Assembly: GCA_934394665.1 (NCBI GenBank) | Contig: CAKRRS010000097.1 | Location: 1-8,514 of the forward strand | Direction of reading: 5' to 3' | Source: an uncultured Acetatifactor sp. | GTDB lineage: Bacteria > Bacillota > Clostridia > Lachnospirales > Lachnospiraceae | DNA length: 8,514 nt | Shown here: positions 5,907-8,514 of the stretch, piece after piece | How the letters are laid out: every line of letters begins with the position of its first letter | How positions within the stretch are numbered: position 1 is the stretch's first letter | The notes under the pieces: model-generated | The model's input: the letters and a program-made list of their open reading frames with translations, nothing else | Databases searched by the model: none | What the model was told of the DNA's origin: nothing | Position numbers and translations under genes: made by a program

Positions 5907-6530
5907 TTACTTGTTGCGCGTTATGACATTTCGGAAAAAAGTAAGAAACCCTTCCTCTACCGCCACCTGATCCACCGCCGTCTCCGGCAGATCATAGAAA
6001 TATTTCCCGGTTCCGGGATCCAGAGAAATACTGTCCAATGGGAATCCCGCTCTGCGGATGCTGCTGTGGGGTGTGTCCGTCAGCCAGAATTTCTCACTCT
6101 CCATGTCCGGTGTCATCGCCTCATAAGTGTGCTCCGGATCCTGCACAAAGCAGATGGCATTGCGGTATTTTGCCGTAAGCCTTCCATAGCGTCTGACCAG
6201 TCCGATATAGTGCTCCAGCATCTGCTCATCCGTCAGATACACACCGTTCACCGTACGCACATGTACCCCGGGCTGGACCGCCTCCGGGACATCTTCAAAA
6301 TACAACCCGGAATCACAGGAAAATACAGGGATCCGAAAAGCTTCATAATAAGCATGCGCTTTCTGCCTGGCATTCTCCAGAGGCGTATTGCCGCTCTCAG
6401 GGACATCGGGAATCTCCACCCCCTGTGCCCACAGATCCTGCAGACTGATCAGTTCGATGCCAAGTCCGGCTATGCGGTTCTGCATGGCAGCTGCCTTTGC
6501 CGGATTGCCGGTACCGTATAACAGTTTCAT
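5907..6530 (-). CDS. Divergent RdgB/Ham1-like non-canonical purine NTP pyrophosphatase
   Basis: A 207-residue cytoplasmic enzyme, close to the usual family length. Ham1/RdgB proteins hydrolyse ITP, dITP and XTP to the monophosphate plus pyrophosphate, keeping deaminated purines out of DNA and RNA. Family marks seen: the N-terminal nucleotide loop GTGNPAKAAAM (6-16), TPLENARQKAHAYYEA (49-64) with Glu52 and Asn53, and CDSGL (72-76) with the metal-site Asp73. The C-terminal half is unlike textbook RdgB: PLDSISLDPGTGKYFYDL replaces the usual GYDPIF...AEL type sequence. It may therefore belong to a separate subfamily with altered substrate preference. The ATG has GCAGG about 9 bases upstream. A 32-residue membrane microprotein ends 25 bases before it, and the two look co-transcribed. 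Confidence 0.85.
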   Translation of the reverse strand: MKLLYGTGNPAKAAAMQNRIAGLGIELISLQDLWAQGVEIPDVPESGNTPLENARQKAHAYYEAFRIPVFSCDSGLYFEDVPEAVQPGVHVRTVNGVYLTDEQMLEHYIGLVRRYGRLTAKYRNAICFVQDPEHTYEAMTPDMESEKFWLTDTPHSSIRRAGFPLDSISLDPGTGKYFYDLPETAVDQVAVEEGFLTFFRNVITRNK

Positions 6531-6555
6531 AAGCGTTGTCCTGCTTTCTTTCCGG

Positions 6556-6654
6556 TCAGATCAGCGCCGGTGTCTGTGCCAGGACAGAGATAATCGCGAT
6601 CGCCGCCAAAATCACAACAACTACCACTACTGCAACAATGATCTTCTTTTTCAT
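6556..6654 (-). CDS. Single-pass membrane microprotein (32 aa), function unknown
   Basis: A short frame not obvious from length alone. It starts at ATG 6654 and ends TGA, coding MKKKIIVAVVVVVVILAAIA and then a 12-residue tail ending TPALI. Three lysines followed by about 20 strongly hydrophobic residues (six consecutive valines) make a clear single membrane helix, with the lysines predicted inside. AGCAGG lies 8 bases upstream of the ATG, and the rdgB-like gene has an almost identical GCAGG site 25 bases downstream, which suggests a two-gene unit. A weak promoter (TTGAAA at 6735-6730, 17 bases, CATCAT at 6712-6707) is possible. Its shape also resembles an uncleaved signal anchor. Reality rests on composition and the ribosome site. 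Confidence 0.6.
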   Translation of the reverse strand: MKKKIIVAVVVVVVILAAIAIISVLAQTPALI

Positions 6655-6738
6655 ATATGATACCTGCTCTTTCTAACTCTTTTATGCTTTTGCATCCCAT
6701 GGACTAATGATGGCATATTTCAGGGACAATTTCAAGGA

Positions 6739-8091
6739 TTATGAAAATATTCGAGATGGCTCCACTTTCTCGCCCGGCCAGGATTTTCTGAGTGCCGCAT
6801 AGGAAACCAGGAAATTGGCAAGCCAGCCGGCCGGCACGGCAAGCCAGACAAAGTCAATACCAAAACGCGGTGCACAGATCAAAGCCACAGACAAGCGGAT
6901 CGCAAGGTTTACCATATTGGCAATGAGGAACGGTCGCATGATGCCGAGTCCGCGAAGAACTCCATCGGTTGCCATTTTAATTCCCATAAAGATAAAGAAG
7001 TAACCAAGCCATCTCATATAATCTCCTGACACCTGATAAGCCAGCGCGGTTCCGTCTTTTCCAAGAAATAGCGAAGAAATCTGCGTGTGCAGTGTTTCAA
7101 TGACAAGAAAGGCAACCGCCGCAAAACACACGTCCAACACCAATGCCGCATGATAACCTTTTTTGATACGCTCGGTTTTGCCTGCCCCAAGGTTCTGGGA
7201 AACATACGGCGAAACTGCATTACCGATGGACACGAAGATCAGGGAAAAAACATTCTCCACCCGCATCGTCGCCGCATATCCTGCAAGAGCCTGTGTGCCG
7301 AAGGGATTTACCACTGCCTGTACGATCATCATACCGATAGACACGGTAGACTGCTGCAGGACCGAGGGCACTGCGATTCGAAGCATCGAGCGCAGCCCGC
7401 GCCCGTCAAATCGCTGAAACGGGCTTTGGTATCGCTGCATCCGGTAAAGAAAAATCAAAAGTGAAAAAACAGCGGAAATTCCCTGAGCAATCAGGGTTGC
7501 AAGCGCCGCGCCGAATACACCAAGCCCCAGAACGGCTACCATCCAAAGATCCATCACAATATTCAGAATGGATGAAAAGATCAGCAGCCCCAGCGGAATT
7601 TTTGATTCACCGATGGAAGTGAACATGGTGGAGAGAATATTGTACATGAACAAAAACGGAAAGCCCACAAAATAGACCCGCAAGTACAGTACCGCTTCCT
7701 CCAGAATATCGGCAGGGGTCTGTAATCCGCTCATCATCGCATGGGAAAAACAAAAGCCAAAGATACCAAGGAGGATACTCAGAAGTAAAAAGCTGATCAG
7801 CGACGTAGACACAATGGTTTTCATTTTGCCATACTCTTTGGCGCCAAAATAGCGGCTCACAAGCACACCGGCACCGACACCGGCACCCAGTGCCACACAA
7901 ATGAAAACATTTGTCAAAGCTGCACAGGCACCAACCGCAGCCAGTGCGGAGGAACCCACAAACTGACCGACAATAATGGAGTCAGCCATATTGTATACCT
8001 GCTGAAAAAAGCTGCCGAGAATCATCGGCATTGCAAAAACCGTCAGCGCTTTCAGCGGTGCATCGGTAATCAAATACTCATCTTTTGACAT
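6739..8091 (-). CDS. MATE-family efflux transporter
   Basis: A 450-residue inner-membrane exporter with the usual MATE length and about 12 hydrophobic segments in two related halves. The N-terminal half begins PLKALTVFAMPMILGSFFQQ and contains VYNMADSIIVGQFVGSSALAAVG, the family signature in first-half helices. The second half repeats the pattern at IAVPSVLQQSTVSIGMMIVQ and VNPFGTQALAGYAATMRVENV. MATE proteins export drugs or metabolites in exchange for sodium or protons; the substrate cannot be told. The frame runs back to 8121, but I start at ATG 8091 because GGAGG lies 9 bases upstream and MSKDEYLITDAPLKA is a normal family N-terminus. It follows the broken lgt gene on the same strand and leads into the microprotein and rdgB-like genes, with no clear terminator between. 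Confidence 0.93.
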   Translation of the reverse strand: MSKDEYLITDAPLKALTVFAMPMILGSFFQQVYNMADSIIVGQFVGSSALAAVGACAALTNVFICVALGAGVGAGVLVSRYFGAKEYGKMKTIVSTSLISFLLLSILLGIFGFCFSHAMMSGLQTPADILEEAVLYLRVYFVGFPFLFMYNILSTMFTSIGESKIPLGLLIFSSILNIVMDLWMVAVLGLGVFGAALATLIAQGISAVFSLLIFLYRMQRYQSPFQRFDGRGLRSMLRIAVPSVLQQSTVSIGMMIVQAVVNPFGTQALAGYAATMRVENVFSLIFVSIGNAVSPYVSQNLGAGKTERIKKGYHAALVLDVCFAAVAFLVIETLHTQISSLFLGKDGTALAYQVSGDYMRWLGYFFIFMGIKMATDGVLRGLGIMRPFLIANMVNLAIRLSVALICAPRFGIDFVWLAVPAGWLANFLVSYAALRKSWPGEKVEPSRIFS

Positions 8092-8095
8092 GATC

Positions 8096-8248
8096 CTATT
8101 CCTCCACAGTTCCTTCCGCATTCTTCCATGGCTTCCTCAACTCGTTCATCTGCATCTTATACGCCTTTTCCCCGGAAGCTGCTGCATTCTTCTCCTTTGC
8201 CGAATATAAAGAAACCCCCGAAAAAGGCAGGCTCACATAAGGATACTT
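8096..8248 (-). other. Open frame between the lgt remnant and MATE
   Basis: The frame of the lgt C-terminal remnant stays open for 50 codons after its TGA and stops at a TAG inside the MATE ribosome site. It contains SAKEKNAAASGEKAYKMQMN and ends NAEGTVEE. There is no upstream ribosome site of its own. It could be the original hydrophilic C-terminal tail of lgt cut off by a stop mutation, or a chance frame. No terminator or clear promoter for MATE is visible in this gap. Confidence 0.25.
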
Positions 8249-8514
8249 TCAAAAAGTGACCGTGTTAAAGGCATTTCTTTTAATGCTTTTCAGCATTTTC
8301 AAGCCGGCAAAGGAGATCAGATAGATCACACATACCTGTATTCCGCAGAAAGCACGGGAAACCCCTGCCGCCATTGGTCGATTTCTTCTATGTAAACACC
8401 GTAAGGAAAAAAGCAGAGCGAAGGATTTGTAATGTGATTTCCGTATGCCTCTTGATTGACAAAATTCCCCCAACGCCCGATAGCTTGCCCAAGCACAAGG
8501 CTCGGCATCAGGGT
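8249..8514 (-). pseudogene. lgt: lgt fragment (prolipoprotein diacylglyceryl transferase), internally deleted and out of frame
   Basis: Lgt moves diacylglycerol from phosphatidylglycerol to the cysteine of prolipoproteins in the membrane. The gene enters from the right edge. The first frame reads [21 protein letters not shown] then EAYG, the Lgt signature, and continues through [16 protein letters not shown]. At that point Lgt normally continues with a Q/P-T-F-x-Y-E segment and two more membrane helices. Here the frame instead runs through about a dozen unrelated residues to a stop at 8326. In another minus-strand frame, [20 protein letters not shown] then LKMLKSIKR resembles the last Lgt helix (normally R-V/I-x-Q followed by a hydrophobic helix and basic tail), ending at TGA 8249-8251. 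The two parts fit an internal loss of roughly 70-80 residues with a frame change. It is probably non-functional. Confidence 0.72.

Noticed and set aside
6066..6521. Plus-strand frame (151 codons) opposite the rdgB-like gene
   Set aside because: It lies wholly inside a minus-strand gene with family motifs and has no ribosome site or domain of its own.
8092..8121. Earlier start for the MATE gene
   Set aside because: The stretch contains the GGAGG ribosome site of the ATG at 8091, and the added residues are not MATE-like.

Overview
The window reads as chromosome of a Gram-positive, low-to-mid-GC Clostridia species, most likely a Lachnospiraceae gut anaerobe. This rests on strong GGAGG-type ribosome sites, an exported NlpC/P60 hydrolase with SH3 repeats, a YhfC-type membrane protease, a MATE exporter and an lgt gene of Firmicute type. 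The family assignment is inference from gene content and style, since no marker gene is present. No rRNA, tRNA, CRISPR array, insertion sequence or phage gene was seen.

Layout, left to right. (1) 163-1347, minus: a secreted NlpC/P60 peptidoglycan endopeptidase with its own extended -10 promoter (1432-1460), a possible WalR-like operator (1405-1421) and a good terminator (108-137). (2) 1617-2534, minus: thioredoxin reductase trxB with a terminator at 1529-1557. (3) 2827-3561, plus: a short-chain dehydrogenase divergent from trxB across a 292-base spacer, closest by motif to the YmfI/EF-P 5-aminopentanone reductase type. It is the only plus-strand gene. (4) 3536-3790, minus: an 84-residue protein of unknown function whose 3' end overlaps the dehydrogenase gene tail-to-tail. 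(5) 8514 down to 4049, minus: a run of same-strand genes comprising a broken lgt copy, a MATE transporter, a 32-residue membrane microprotein, a divergent RdgB/Ham1-like NTP pyrophosphatase, a YhfC intramembrane protease and an HD-domain phosphohydrolase. No convincing terminator lies inside this run. One candidate terminator closes it at 3971-4040, so it may be partly co-transcribed.

Functionally the genes are mostly housekeeping: cell-wall remodelling, thiol redox, EF-P modification or lipid-type reduction, multidrug or metabolite export, and nucleotide-pool cleaning. I found no clear new multi-gene system. The least explained items are the 32-residue membrane protein in front of the rdgB-like gene, the 84-residue protein with a perfect palindrome just upstream of its ribosome site, an lgt pseudogene whose ends fit a large out-of-frame internal deletion, and a possible acetyltransferase remnant between yhfC and the HD gene. 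Sequence-edge caveat: lgt runs off the right edge, and the first 105 bases hold no gene I can support.
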